Below, one piece after another: positions 1 through 9,133 of a stretch of 64,000 bases of DNA. The notes beneath the pieces are model-generated. The model saw nothing but the letters and a program-made list of their open reading frames with translations. It made no database searches and was not told the DNA's origin. A program made the position numbers and the translations under genes. Source of the DNA: Bacillota bacterium (lineage in GTDB: Bacteria > Bacillota > Clostridia > Acetivibrionales > DTU013); NCBI GenBank assembly GCA_023411575.1, contig JAEYOP010000030.1, forward strand, positions 263,876 through 327,875, written 5' to 3'. Each line of letters begins with the position of its first letter. The stretch's first letter is position 1.

Positions 1-1
1 A

Positions 2-232
2 GGCCTGCTGGAGGAAATCAAGGGACACAAGTTTAAAGGCAAGCTGGGAGCCGGCTTCGGAAGCTACGGCTGGAGCGGCGAAGCCCCGAAGCACATCAGT
101 GCGGCTCTCGAGGGAGCCGGCCTGAAAATCGTGCAGGAGCCTTTGGGATTCCGCTACCGGCCGACGGAGGAGGAATATGCGAAATGCAGGGCCTTCGGCG
201 AGGACTTTGCCAGGGCGATGCAGGGAAAGTAA
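2..232 (+). CDS. FprA-type flavoprotein, C-terminal end (5' partial)
   Basis: Only the last 76 codons are in the window, read in frame from base 2 to TAA at 230-232. They match the end of a flavodoxin-like domain: a KGKLGAGFGSYGWSGEA stretch, the FMN-loop type sequence of A-type flavoproteins, then the closing helix and strand. In that family the missing upstream part is a diiron metallo-beta-lactamase-like domain, and the enzymes reduce O2 or NO in anaerobes. Family assignment from one domain end is fairly good; the exact activity cannot be judged. A terminator hairpin follows within 20 bases, so this is the end of its transcription unit. Confidence 0.7.
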   Translation, partial: GLLEEIKGHKFKGKLGAGFGSYGWSGEAPKHISAALEGAGLKIVQEPLGFRYRPTEEEYAKCRAFGEDFARAMQGK

Positions 233-250
233 ACAAGAGAAGTAAACAGG

Positions 251-276
251 AGGAGTGATTTTTTCACTCCTTTTTT
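251..276 (+). terminator. Rho-independent terminator after flavoprotein gene
   Basis: Seven-base arms GGAGTGA and TCACTCC around a five-T loop, followed by six T residues. It lies 19 bases after the stop codon of the flavoprotein gene. Confidence 0.85.
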
Positions 277-371
277 ATGTAAAAAACCTACTTGCCCCCG
301 GATAAGGAGAATGATAGTATTACTCTAGAGATCGGCTAAAATAAACCTTCCGCAGGCAAGGGGCTGAGCAT

Positions 372-1610
372 ATGAAATTCTTTCGCAGGCTCGGGCGTCG
401 TTTCAGGGAGATGTCGCCCAAAACAATCCGGGAAATCATTATCATTGCCGTCATACTTTGCGTCTCTCTGGCGTTGAGCCTTCCGCAGTATTTCAGGGAC
501 GTTGAAGCGGCAAAGGTCCAGCAGGCCGGACTGAAAGACCAGGACAGCTTTTTTGCCGTCGATGCGCCCGGAAATCAGGGCCTGGATGCCGCCAAGCTCG
601 AACTGGCGGCGGAAAAGCTCGGCCGGACCTCAGCACAGAGCTTTCTTGTCATGAGAAACGGAAAGCTGGTCTATGAAAAATACTTCAGCAGCAGCAATGG
701 CTCCGCAGACAGCAGAAATAATATTTATTCCGTTACAAAGAGCTTTATCTCCTCCCTGGTAGGAATAGCGATCCGGGAAGGCTATATTGACAGCGTGGAG
801 GACCCGGTTGAAAAATACCTTCCCAGGTATTATAAAGAATTGACCGACCCCCGTTGGCACGAGATAAAACTGAAACACCTGCTCACCATGACACCGGGCT
901 TTCTCGAAGACCTGAACGCCATGACCGGAAGCGGGGATTGGGTCCGGTATACCTTCGACCTCCCGCTGAACTATGCTCCCGGCGAAAAATTCCAGTATGC
1001 CAATTCGGCAAGCCACCTGCTCTCGGTGATCCTGTCGGAGTCCACCGGAATGAGCACAAAGGATTTTGCCGGGAAATATCTTTTTACCCCCCTTGATATT
1101 ACGGACCCCCAGTGGATGACGGATCCCCAGGACAACTATGCGGGCTATGCCGGCATTTACCTCAGGCCCCGGGACCTGGCGAAATTCGGCTGGCTTTACT
1201 GCTCCGGCGGAAAATGGGACGGGAGGCAGATCGTGCCGGAGGAATGGGTGGCGGACTCCACGAAGGTCCAATATGACTTCAACAAAGAGAAAGAGGCCGA
1301 GGCGGATGCCGGAGTGCTAAGCAATGAGCAAAGCACTGCAAAAAGTGACGCAGATGCTCAGGACGGTAGCGGCGGGAAGCTTCCGGAAAACGGATACGGC
1401 TATAAATGGTGGATAGGCGGAAAAACGGACTACCATGAATATTCGGCGCGGGGATACGGCGGGCAGAGCATAACGGTAATACCCGAGCTGGGCCTTGTGG
1501 CGGTTATTACCAGCCTCCCGGAGGCGCGGTCCATAGGCGATGAGGCCAGGGAAGAAATCATTGCGGAAGATATTATAGGAGGGACACAGAATGGAACTGT
1601 CGGGAATTAA
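372..1610 (+). CDS. Membrane-anchored serine hydrolase, beta-lactamase/PBP family
   Basis: The 412-aa product has a basic N-terminus and one membrane helix (about residues 20-37), so the enzyme domain probably faces outward. The SxxK motif is S120-V-T-K123 and the second motif is Y209-A-N211, both typical of class C beta-lactamase-like hydrolases. The third motif position is occupied by a GYGGQS-type segment near the C-terminus, in place of KTG. An insert of about 40 Glu/Ala/Asp-rich residues before that segment (around residues 305-345) looks like a low-complexity loop. The family includes esterases, D-amino-acid peptidases and PBP-like proteins, so the substrate cannot be told. The 3' end overlaps the following MoxR gene by 20 bases, which implies translational coupling. 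Confidence 0.8.
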   Translation: MKFFRRLGRRFREMSPKTIREIIIIAVILCVSLALSLPQYFRDVEAAKVQQAGLKDQDSFFAVDAPGNQGLDAAKLELAAEKLGRTSAQSFLVMRNGKLVYEKYFSSSNGSADSRNNIYSVTKSFISSLVGIAIREGYIDSVEDPVEKYLPRYYKELTDPRWHEIKLKHLLTMTPGFLEDLNAMTGSGDWVRYTFDLPLNYAPGEKFQYANSASHLLSVILSESTGMSTKDFAGKYLFTPLDITDPQWMTDPQDNYAGYAGIYLRPRDLAKFGWLYCSGGKWDGRQIVPEEWVADSTKVQYDFNKEKEAEADAGVLSNEQSTAKSDADAQDGSGGKLPENGYGYKWWIGGKTDYHEYSARGYGGQSITVIPELGLVAVITSLPEARSIGDEAREEIIAEDIIGGTQNGTVGN

Positions 1611-2544
1611 AAAAATAGCCGGGGAAATAAAAAGCAATCTATCCACCGTATTGGTCGGAAGGGATGAGACCATCGACCTGGTGCTGATCACACTGATCTG
1701 CGGGGGGCACGTGCTGCTGGAGGATGTGCCGGGCGTGGGGAAAACCATGCTGGCCAAATGCCTTGCCCGATCCCTGGACTGCGAATTCAAAAGGGTCCAG
1801 TTTACGCCGGACCTGCTGCCCTCGGACCTGACGGGCATCAATTACTACGACCAGAAGCAGGGGGAATTCATTTTCCGGCCGGGCCCCCTTTTCGCCAATG
1901 TGGTGCTGGCGGATGAAATCAACCGGGCCACGCCGAGAACCCAATCCAGCCTTCTGGAGTGCATGGAGGAAGGCCAGGTGACGGTGGACGGTGAGACAAG
2001 GAAGCTGGGCCGGCCCTTCTTCGTCATAGCGACCCAGAATCCGGTGGAGACCAGGGGCACCTTCCCGCTGCCGGAGGCGCAGTTGGACCGCTTCTTCATG
2101 CGGCTCCGCATGGGCTACCCCTCGCCCGGGGAGGGCGTCGAAATCCTCCGGCGCTTCCGGGGCTCCGATCCGGCCGCCGCCCTGAAAGTAGCCGCTTCCG
2201 GTGCGGCTGTAACCGAGGCGCAGGAGTCGTTCTCCGCGGTAAAGGTATCCGAAGCGGTCGAAAAATATATAATTGACCTCATAGAAGCAACCAGACAGGA
2301 TGAAAAAATCTCACTGGGCGTCAGTCCCAGGGGCAGCATCGCGCTGATGAGGGCCGCCCAGGCGAACGCCGTGCTGGAAGGCCGCGACTTCGCCATGCCG
2401 GACGATGTCAAAAAGGTGGCCGTTCCGGTGCTGGCCCACCGGATGATCCTGAAAGGCCATGCCATATCCGGCGGAACAGAGCAGGCCGAAACGGCCGTGC
2501 GCGATATCCTGAAAAGGGTCCCGGTACCGACGGAAGAAATCTGA
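1591..2544 (+). CDS. MoxR-family AAA+ ATPase
   Basis: 317-aa MoxR-type AAA+ protein. Walker A is VPGVGKT (residues 46-52), Walker B is VVLADEI (104-110), and the family signatures NRATPRTQSSLLECMEE and ATQNPVE follow. MoxR ATPases act as chaperone-like remodelers and are usually encoded beside DUF58 and membrane or transglutaminase-like genes, exactly as seen here. The start overlaps the preceding hydrolase gene and sits behind an AGGAGG site. The client is not evident; the neighbouring DUF58 and DUF4129-like proteins are the likely partners. Confidence 0.92.
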   Translation: MELSGIKKIAGEIKSNLSTVLVGRDETIDLVLITLICGGHVLLEDVPGVGKTMLAKCLARSLDCEFKRVQFTPDLLPSDLTGINYYDQKQGEFIFRPGPLFANVVLADEINRATPRTQSSLLECMEEGQVTVDGETRKLGRPFFVIATQNPVETRGTFPLPEAQLDRFFMRLRMGYPSPGEGVEILRRFRGSDPAAALKVAASGAAVTEAQESFSAVKVSEAVEKYIIDLIEATRQDEKISLGVSPRGSIALMRAAQANAVLEGRDFAMPDDVKKVAVPVLAHRMILKGHAISGGTEQAETAVRDILKRVPVPTEEI

Positions 2545-2553
2545 GGTGAACAC

Positions 2554-3711
2554 ATGGACGTCATTGCGCTGGTAGTGATCTTTATCTGCATATTGGGCCT
2601 GCAAATGGCTATCCTTTGCAAATACTGCTTTCACAAGCTGTTTTACAAATGCGAGTTCAGTGTTCCCGAAGCCCATGAAGGGGACAGCCTGTATCTGGTG
2701 GAGACCGTCTACAACTGCAAGCCGCTGCCGGTCCCCTGGCTCAAGGTGGATATCCATTCCTCCCGGTGGCTGGACTTTGCGGGGACCTGTTCCGTCATCG
2801 CACAGGACGACAGGCGGGTGACCAGCAGCTTTACCCTGAAGGGCTACCAGCGGATTACGAGGAAATGGAAGCTGAAATGCCTCAAAAGAGGCGTTTTCAC
2901 CACCGAAAACGTCACCCTGGTCAGCGGCGACCTGCTGAATTTCCGGGTCGAATCGATTCCCGCCGCGGTCAATGCACAGCTCATGGTATACCCGGAAATC
3001 GTGGACCTGGAGGAGCTGTTCACGCCCGTGAACCTGCTCCAGAGCGACCGGACCGTCAACCGGTGGATCGTAGACGATCCTTTTCTTGTTTCCGGCGTCC
3101 GGGAATATGTGCCCGGAGATCCCATGAACCGCGTCCATTGGCCTGCCACCGCAAAGGCGGGAAGACTCCTGGTGAAGAAAAATGAATTTACGTCCCAGCG
3201 CAGCCTGACGGTATTGCTCAACATGCAGTCCCAGCTGTACGAATATGCCGATACGATAAACAAAAATCTGGCGGAACTCGGGATAAAGGCGGCGGCGACG
3301 CTTTTTGACCGGGCGCTGAAGGAAGGCACGCCCGTGCGGTTTGTCACCAACGGCTGCACCGCCGCCGACGCCAGAACGGCTATTTTCACTGGAGAGGCCG
3401 CCAACAAGGACCATATCTCCGAGCTTTTTAAAATACTGGCCCGGCTTCTGATGAAGAACGTAAAGGATTTTGAAGCGCTCCTGGACGACACGCTGCCGGT
3501 TCTGGAGAATACGGAGGCGGTCATCATCACCGCCTATATGAGCAGGAGAATGTGCGAACAGGCGGACCGGCTTGCACTGGCAGGCAATACGGTCAGTATT
3601 GTCCTGCTGGATACGGTTTTTGAAGCGGATGTAAAGCCCGAAATAGCGGATCTGTATGTTCTGGCCAGCAAATGCGGCTTTGAGGAGCTGAAGGGGGGAC
3701 TTGTGCAGTGA
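2554..3711 (+). CDS. DUF58 domain protein
   Basis: 385-aa protein starting 9 bases after moxR. One N-terminal membrane helix (residues 5-25) is followed by a beta-rich region and then the DUF58 signature around residues 185-212 (PGDPMNRVHWPATAKAG, then LLVKK). In this family the C-terminal part has a von Willebrand A-like fold. MoxR-DUF58 pairs are widespread and thought to act in cell-envelope assembly or stress, but no enzymatic activity is established. The last bases overlap the next gene by 4 (GTGA), so the two are translationally coupled. Confidence 0.9.
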   Translation: MDVIALVVIFICILGLQMAILCKYCFHKLFYKCEFSVPEAHEGDSLYLVETVYNCKPLPVPWLKVDIHSSRWLDFAGTCSVIAQDDRRVTSSFTLKGYQRITRKWKLKCLKRGVFTTENVTLVSGDLLNFRVESIPAAVNAQLMVYPEIVDLEELFTPVNLLQSDRTVNRWIVDDPFLVSGVREYVPGDPMNRVHWPATAKAGRLLVKKNEFTSQRSLTVLLNMQSQLYEYADTINKNLAELGIKAAATLFDRALKEGTPVRFVTNGCTAADARTAIFTGEAANKDHISELFKILARLLMKNVKDFEALLDDTLPVLENTEAVIITAYMSRRMCEQADRLALAGNTVSIVLLDTVFEADVKPEIADLYVLASKCGFEELKGGLVQ

Positions 3712-5132
3712 AACGCCCTCTTTATTCGGCTCTTCTTAAAATACTGGCCACATCGGCCATAGGCGCCTTTCTCTACGCCGTGGTCCTCACCCTGCGGGCC
3801 GCTCTTTTCGGCACGGCCGGAGGCTTTCTTCCCGCCGCCGGCTTTGCCCTGGCAATGGGGTTCGGCTATCTGGCAGGCAGGAGGCTTTTACGGAGCACGC
3901 CGCCCTTTGCGATCAGGATATCTGCCGCCAGGCCGGTGAAATTTGTCTTGTTCATGCTGGGCGCAAAGGATGCCGCCGGCTCGGTTGCCGCCGTAACGGC
4001 CTGGCTTCTCGCGCTGCTCCCGCTCCTTGCAGCCTTCCTTGCATTTGCGGGCTCCGGCTTTCTCCGGCTGCCCTTTGAGCTTTTCGTCGTCATCCTGGCG
4101 TATGCCACTGCTTTAAAGCATTCGCTGCAGCCGTTTTCCAGGATCATGAGCAATTATAAGGCGTATGCCGGTTTCGTCTTCCTGGCCCTTTGCCTGGAGA
4201 GCCTCCATTTCCTGGAGAGCATTTCCTACCTGCGGCCGTGGCTCTTGGTCATTTCCTATTATTACATCCTGGTTTACCTGCTGGCAAAAAACCAGGAAGA
4301 CATCGACAGCAATATTTTTGACAAGAAGCATATCGAAAAGTCCATACTACCCCGAAACCTCAGACGGTTCAACACCTTCTGGGTGTGTATGCTGTTTCTG
4401 GCGGTCGTGCTGCTTTTTAACCTGAAGCCCGTGATCATCTGGCTGCTTCGGCTGGCCGCCCAAATTTCCGTTTTTATTATTTCAGCGGTCTTCTGGCTCG
4501 CATCCCTTCTTTTCACACCGACGAGCACGATGGAATCCGGAGGGGCCGCAACGGACCCGGGCTTTTTCGGAGCGGCCGTGGAAGCGATCCGGCCTCTCCA
4601 GAACCTGCTCTCCAATACGGTCAAAAATGCGGTCCTGTTCTACCTGGCCTACCGGCTGCTGCTGTCGCTTGCAAAATGGATCCCGGTCCTTTTGCGGAAG
4701 CTGGCGGAGCAAATCCGCAGGCTCTTTTCCTTCCGGAAAGGAGAGCATTCCTATGAAACCGCCGATTACAGCGATGAGACGGAAACCGTAAAGCCCGTGC
4801 AGGAGCAGGAACAAAAGCGGAGCCTGAAAAAGAAGATGAAGAAGAGCAGCCGGACCCTGAAAGGGATCACCGATCCGGTGGAGCGGGTACGATTCATGTA
4901 CGGGTCGATCCTTTCCATGCTGCCGCTCCTTGGCGTCCGGACCGAACAGAGCGATACGACGGCGGACATCCTTAAAAAGGCCTCCGTTTCACCGCAGATA
5001 TCCGATGAGCTTGCACCCTTCACCGGGATATACAATTGCGTGCGGTACGGGGAGCAGGTGCCCGACGGCGCGGCGCTGCAGAGGGCGGAAGGCCATTTTG
5101 ACAAGGCAGTTGAAGTATTGGACGGGAAATAA
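3708..5132 (+). CDS. Multi-pass membrane protein with DUF4129-like tail
   Basis: 474-aa protein with many hydrophobic helices in its first two thirds (about residues 8-80, 95-200, 215-265, 300-335). An acidic and basic cytoplasmic linker (about 345-390) follows, then a soluble tail of about 80 residues starting DPVERVRFMYG. The tail resembles the DUF4129 segment found at the C-terminus of transglutaminase-like membrane proteins. No transglutaminase Cys-His-Asp triad is visible, so only the scaffold seems present. GTG start overlapping the DUF58 stop. It closes the serine hydrolase-MoxR-DUF58 operon, suggesting one envelope-related complex. Confidence 0.7.
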   Translation: MKRPLYSALLKILATSAIGAFLYAVVLTLRAALFGTAGGFLPAAGFALAMGFGYLAGRRLLRSTPPFAIRISAARPVKFVLFMLGAKDAAGSVAAVTAWLLALLPLLAAFLAFAGSGFLRLPFELFVVILAYATALKHSLQPFSRIMSNYKAYAGFVFLALCLESLHFLESISYLRPWLLVISYYYILVYLLAKNQEDIDSNIFDKKHIEKSILPRNLRRFNTFWVCMLFLAVVLLFNLKPVIIWLLRLAAQISVFIISAVFWLASLLFTPTSTMESGGAATDPGFFGAAVEAIRPLQNLLSNTVKNAVLFYLAYRLLLSLAKWIPVLLRKLAEQIRRLFSFRKGEHSYETADYSDETETVKPVQEQEQKRSLKKKMKKSSRTLKGITDPVERVRFMYGSILSMLPLLGVRTEQSDTTADILKKASVSPQISDELAPFTGIYNCVRYGEQVPDGAALQRAEGHFDKAVEVLDGK

Positions 5133-5138
5133 TATAAT
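5110..5138 (+). promoter_or_regulatory. Predicted sigma-A promoter for corA
   Basis: TTGAAG at 5110-5115, a 17-base spacer, and a perfect TATAAT at 5133-5138. It overlaps the end of the upstream membrane-protein gene and lies about 35 bases before the corA ATG. Confidence 0.65.
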
Positions 5139-5176
5139 GGTGGCAGAAAGTTGGAAGGAAGCACCAAGGAGAAATT

Positions 5177-6238
5177 ATGAGCAGATATGCGGGGCAGCGA
5201 TCGAGAAAAACCGGCCTGGCTCCCGGGACCCTTGTCCATATCGGAAGCCGAAAAACAGAGCGAACGAACGTATCCGTAATCGAATATGACGACGATTCCA
5301 TCCGGCACATCGACGTGGACGACCCCGGCGATCTGGCCTATTTCAAGGACAGCAGCGCCACCTCCTGGGTCAACATCGACGGCCTTCACGACACCTCCCT
5401 TCTCGGCGCCATCGGCGACGTATTCGGGCTCCATCCCCTTGTTATGGAGGATATTGTCAATACGGATCAGCGGCCCAAAATAGAAGATTACGGGAAATAT
5501 GTCTATATTGCCATCAAACAGCTGTTTCTCGACGAAGCGACCGGCGACATCCTTACGGATCATCAAAGCATCGTTCTCGGAAACGGCTTTGTTATTTCCG
5601 CGGGCGAGAGCAGGACCAAGGTGTTCAAGCCTATAAGAGAGCGGCTGGAGAACGGCGGCCGGATCCGGAAGCTGGGCGCCGATTTTTTGGCGTATTCCCT
5701 GCTGGACGCCATAATCGACAATTATTTCGATGTCCTGGAAAGGCTCGGGGACCGGGTCGAGGAAGTCGAAGAGCTGCTCATCAGCAGACCTGTGCCGGAT
5801 ACGCTCCGGAAGATAAACGACCTGAAGCGGGATATGCTTTTCATCCATAAAGGCATATGGCCTCTCCGCGAAGTGATCAATCTTCTGGAACGGGGCGAAT
5901 CCCAACTGGTGCAGGACAACACCCGGCTGTTTATAAGGGATTTGTACGACCATGTGATCCAGGCGATGGATACCTGCGAAATATACCGGGATATCCTGTC
6001 CGGCCTGTTGGATATGTATCTGTCCAGCCTGAGCAATAAAATGAATGAAGTCATGAAGGTACTGACGATCATTTCCACTATCTTTATCCCTCTTACCTTC
6101 CTGGCGGGAATATACGGCATGAATTTCCGGAACATGCCCGAGCTGGAATGGCCCTGGGGATACTTTGCGACGCTTGGGGTAATGGCGGTGATCGCCGCGG
6201 CCATGCTGACCTATTTCAAAAGAAAGAAATGGCTTTAA
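5177..6238 (+). CDS. corA: CorA-family magnesium/cobalt transporter
   Basis: 353-aa protein with the full CorA plan: a large N-terminal cytoplasmic alpha/beta domain, a long stalk helix, and two C-terminal membrane helices. The signature YGMN (GMN at 314-316) closes the first helix, followed by the acidic loop (MPELEWPWGY) that lies over the pore. The C-terminus is basic (KRKKWL), as usual. CorA forms pentameric Mg2+ channels gated by cytoplasmic Mg2+. RBS AAGGAG precedes the ATG. It has its own promoter and is transcribed alone. Confidence 0.93.
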   Translation: MSRYAGQRSRKTGLAPGTLVHIGSRKTERTNVSVIEYDDDSIRHIDVDDPGDLAYFKDSSATSWVNIDGLHDTSLLGAIGDVFGLHPLVMEDIVNTDQRPKIEDYGKYVYIAIKQLFLDEATGDILTDHQSIVLGNGFVISAGESRTKVFKPIRERLENGGRIRKLGADFLAYSLLDAIIDNYFDVLERLGDRVEEVEELLISRPVPDTLRKINDLKRDMLFIHKGIWPLREVINLLERGESQLVQDNTRLFIRDLYDHVIQAMDTCEIYRDILSGLLDMYLSSLSNKMNEVMKVLTIISTIFIPLTFLAGIYGMNFRNMPELEWPWGYFATLGVMAVIAAAMLTYFKRKKWL

Positions 6239-6320
6239 ATGGTTTTGGCTGATTGGGGTTTCCTTAGAAGGGTAATGAATAAGAAGGGGAAGGGATTACC
6301 GGTCATACCAGATAAAACAA

Positions 6321-6349
6321 TTGAAAAAGCGGACGGTACACGTTATAAT
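6321..6349 (+). promoter_or_regulatory. Predicted sigma-A promoter for lon
   Basis: TTGAAA at 6321-6326, 17-base spacer, perfect TATAAT at 6344-6349, about 50 bases upstream of the lon ATG. No CIRCE-type or CtsR-type repeat was recognised around it. Confidence 0.7.
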
Positions 6350-6399
6350 GGATTTTGCCGCAACAGGCCGGTTTTTTAGTTTAGTGAGGGGATGGTCAA

Positions 6400-8832
6400 A
6401 TGCCGGATATGAAAAAGAATGTAAAAAAGCAGGCTCTTCCACTTCTGCCTCTCAGAGGTCTGACTGTATTTCCATATATGATACTAACCTTTGATGTGGG
6501 CAGGGAAAAGTCCATAAAGGCGCTGGACGAAGCAATGCTCAACAACCAGCTTATATTTCTCGTGGCGCAGAAGGATGCCAAAAACGATTCACCGGAAGAA
6601 GAGGACATCTACACGGTCGGTACGATTTCGAGGGTCAAACAGCTGCTGAGGCTGCCCGGCGATACGATCCGGGTGCTGGTGGAGGGGATCAGCCGCGCCG
6701 AAGTGAAGGGATACCTGCAGACGGAGCCCTTTTTTGTGGCGGAAGTGGTGGAAAAAATGATCCCGCCGGAGGAGAGCAAGCTCGTCGAATATGAAGCCCT
6801 GAAGAGGAATGTGCTGAGCTCCTTCGACGAATATGCGAAGCTCAGCGGCAAGATTTCGCCGGATACGGTGACCTCCGTCGGCACCATTGAGGACATCGGA
6901 CAATTGTCGGATATAGTCGCCTCCAACATGCTCCTGAAGGTGGAGCAGAAGCAGGAGATCATGAACGAATTCCATCCCGCCGCGAGGATGGAAAAGCTTC
7001 TGGAGCTGCTGATGAAGGAAATTGAGATCCTCGAGGTCGAAAAGAACATCAGCGTCCGGGTGCGCAAGCAGATCGACAAAATGCAGCGGGAATACTACCT
7101 CAGGGAACAGATCAAAGCAATCCAGACCGAACTTGGCGACAAGGAAGGCGTCGTCGGAGAGGTTGATGAATACAGGGAAAAGCTTCTGAAGGCGAACCTG
7201 CCCGAAGAAGCCGAGAAAAAGGTGCTCAAAGAGCTGGACCGCCTTCTGAAGATGCCTTCGGGCTCGGCGGAAGGCTCGGTGATCCGGACCTACCTCGATT
7301 GGATCTTCGATCTTCCGTGGAATACGAAAACGGAAGAGATCATCGATATCGAAAGGGCGGAGGCCATCCTGGAGGAGGACCATTACGGTCTGGCGAAGGT
7401 CAAGGAGAGAATCGTCGAATACCTTGCGATCCATAAGCTCACCCAGAACCTCAAGGGACCGATCCTTTGCCTGGTGGGGCCTCCGGGCGTGGGCAAGACC
7501 TCCATTGCAAAATCCATTGCAAGGGCGCTCAACCGGAACTACGTAAGAATGTCCCTGGGCGGTGTGCGGGATGAGGCGGAAATCCGGGGACACCGGCGCA
7601 CCTATGTGGGCGCGATGCCCGGAAGGATCATCACGGCCATGAAGCAGGCCGGCTCCAACAATCCGTTGATCCTGCTGGACGAGATCGACAAGATGAGCAG
7701 CGATTTCCGGGGCGATCCGGCGTCGGCCATGCTGGAAGTGCTGGATGCCGAACAGAATTTTTCGTTCCGGGACCACTACATGGAGCTGCCGTTCAACCTG
7801 TCCGACGTTCTGTTCCTGACCACGGCCAACAGCCTGGATACGATTCCGAGACCGCTTCTGGACCGTATGGAGGTAATCGCCATCTCCGGTTATACGGAGG
7901 AGGAGAAGGTCAATATTGCGCAGAAGTACCTGTTGGACAAGCAGCGGGAAGCCCACGGCCTCCAGAAGAAAAACCTGAAAATGAACGAAGAGGCGATGCG
8001 CTGCCTGATCAATTATTATACAAGGGAAGCCGGCGTAAGGAATCTGGAAAGGGAAATCGCGACGGTGTGCCGGAAAGTGGCGAAGCTGCTGGTTTCCACC
8101 GGAAAGAAATCCGTTACGGTCACTCCCGCAAGCCTTGATAAATACCTGGGGACGAGGCGTTACCGGTATGACAAGGCCAACGAGAAGGATGAAGTCGGTT
8201 TGGCGACGGGACTTGCCTGGACGCCGGTGGGCGGCGACACCCTGGTGATCGAGGTGACGCTGATGGCCGGAAACGGCAAGCTGGAGCTGACGGGCCACCT
8301 CGGCGAGGTGATGAAGGAATCCGCCAGAGCGGCGATGAGCTTTATCCGCTCCAGGACGGAGATTCTGGAAATCGACAAGGATTTCCATAATAAATACGAT
8401 ATCCATATCCATGTGCCGGAAGGCGCAATCCCCAAGGATGGGCCTTCCGCGGGAATAACGCTTGCGACGGCCATGGTGTCGGCGCTTACAGGGATTCCGG
8501 TAAGGAGAAACGTGGCCATGACGGGAGAAATCACCCTCCGGGGAAGGGTCCTTCCCATCGGCGGGCTGAAGGAAAAGGTGCTTGCCGCTCACAGGGCCGG
8601 GATCGATACGATTGTCGTTCCGGTGGAAAACAGGAAGGACATCGAAGAGATTCCCGAAAATGTGAGAAAGCAGTTGAAATTTGTCTTTGCCGCCGATATG
8701 GACATCGTGCTGAAGACGGCGCTGGCTCACCGGAAAAGCCGCGGCGAGCTGAAGGAAGCCGGTGAAGGGCCGGAAAAAGCCCTTTTCAGTGAGGAGAACT
8801 CCGTTCTGCCCGATCAGGATCAGGCCCATTAA
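6400..8832 (+). CDS. lon: ATP-dependent protease LonA
   Basis: 810 aa, the usual LonA length. The N-terminal substrate-binding domain (residues 13-205) begins with the conserved LPLLPLRGLTVFP. It is followed by a helical linker, an AAA+ module with Walker A GPPGVGKTS (360-368) and Walker B LILLDEIDKM, and a C-terminal protease domain. The catalytic serine is in PKDGPSAG (S683) and the lysine in GGLKEK (K726), so the Ser-Lys dyad is intact. Lon hexamers unfold and degrade damaged and regulatory proteins in the cytoplasm. RBS GAGGGGA. Transcribed alone from its own promoter and ended by a hairpin at 8855. Confidence 0.97.
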   Translation: MPDMKKNVKKQALPLLPLRGLTVFPYMILTFDVGREKSIKALDEAMLNNQLIFLVAQKDAKNDSPEEEDIYTVGTISRVKQLLRLPGDTIRVLVEGISRAEVKGYLQTEPFFVAEVVEKMIPPEESKLVEYEALKRNVLSSFDEYAKLSGKISPDTVTSVGTIEDIGQLSDIVASNMLLKVEQKQEIMNEFHPAARMEKLLELLMKEIEILEVEKNISVRVRKQIDKMQREYYLREQIKAIQTELGDKEGVVGEVDEYREKLLKANLPEEAEKKVLKELDRLLKMPSGSAEGSVIRTYLDWIFDLPWNTKTEEIIDIERAEAILEEDHYGLAKVKERIVEYLAIHKLTQNLKGPILCLVGPPGVGKTSIAKSIARALNRNYVRMSLGGVRDEAEIRGHRRTYVGAMPGRIITAMKQAGSNNPLILLDEIDKMSSDFRGDPASAMLEVLDAEQNFSFRDHYMELPFNLSDVLFLTTANSLDTIPRPLLDRMEVIAISGYTEEEKVNIAQKYLLDKQREAHGLQKKNLKMNEEAMRCLINYYTREAGVRNLEREIATVCRKVAKLLVSTGKKSVTVTPASLDKYLGTRRYRYDKANEKDEVGLATGLAWTPVGGDTLVIEVTLMAGNGKLELTGHLGEVMKESARAAMSFIRSRTEILEIDKDFHNKYDIHIHVPEGAIPKDGPSAGITLATAMVSALTGIPVRRNVAMTGEITLRGRVLPIGGLKEKVLAAHRAGIDTIVVPVENRKDIEEIPENVRKQLKFVFAADMDIVLKTALAHRKSRGELKEAGEGPEKALFSEENSVLPDQDQAH

Positions 8833-8854
8833 AATGCAATATAGAAGAAAGCCG

Positions 8855-8886
8855 AGTACTCATCCGAAAGGGTGAGTACTTTTTTA
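8855..8886 (+). terminator. Rho-independent terminator after lon
   Basis: AGTACTCATCC and GGGTGAGTACT arms around GAAA (one mismatch), followed by a T-run, 22 bases after the lon stop. Confidence 0.88.
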
Positions 8887-8887
8887 T

Positions 8888-8948
8888 ACGGCATAGTGAT
8901 ATCTTGCCGCAAAATCGATGGGGCTCGATGCCCCTGAGATTTTGATTG
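8888..8948. repeat. Dispersed two-hairpin palindromic repeat, copy 1
   Basis: About 61 bases matching 42198-42258 in inverted orientation at 56 of 61 positions by hand alignment. It contains two stem-loops. One has CGGCA (8889-8893) with TGCCG (8905-8909). The other has CAAAATC (8910-8916) and GGGGC (8920-8924) pairing with GCCCC (8930-8934) and GATTTTG (8938-8944). Non-coding, directly behind the lon terminator. The structure suggests a REP- or MITE-like unit. Confidence 0.8.
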
Positions 8949-8996
8949 CCCTGCATTCTTATTCCTTATAGCCCAAAAGATGACACAATTTTACTA

Positions 8997-9025
8997 TTGT
9001 GCAGGGTAGAGTGTCATGGTAAAAT
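8997..9025 (+). promoter_or_regulatory. Predicted promoter for the phosphatase pair, with nested inverted repeats
   Basis: TTGTGC (8997-9002), 17-base spacer, TAAAAT (9020-9025). It is embedded in interleaved repeats: TGACAC (8981-8986) with GTGTCA (9011-9016), and ACAATTTTAC (8985-8994) with GTAAAATTGT (9019-9028). These may form an operator. Confidence 0.5.
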
Positions 9026-9133
9026 TGTAACAAACAGGCTATATTCCTTCCGCGTACAAAAAATTTTCGGCAACATCGATAGGGGGGGATCATTATTCGA
9101 AAGATAGCGCAGTTTATAAAAAGAAATAAGCTA

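Noticed and set aside
6589..8829. 746-codon open frame on the minus strand opposite lon
   Set aside because: It mirrors the codon structure of lon in GC-rich DNA, has no family motif, and lon itself is certain.
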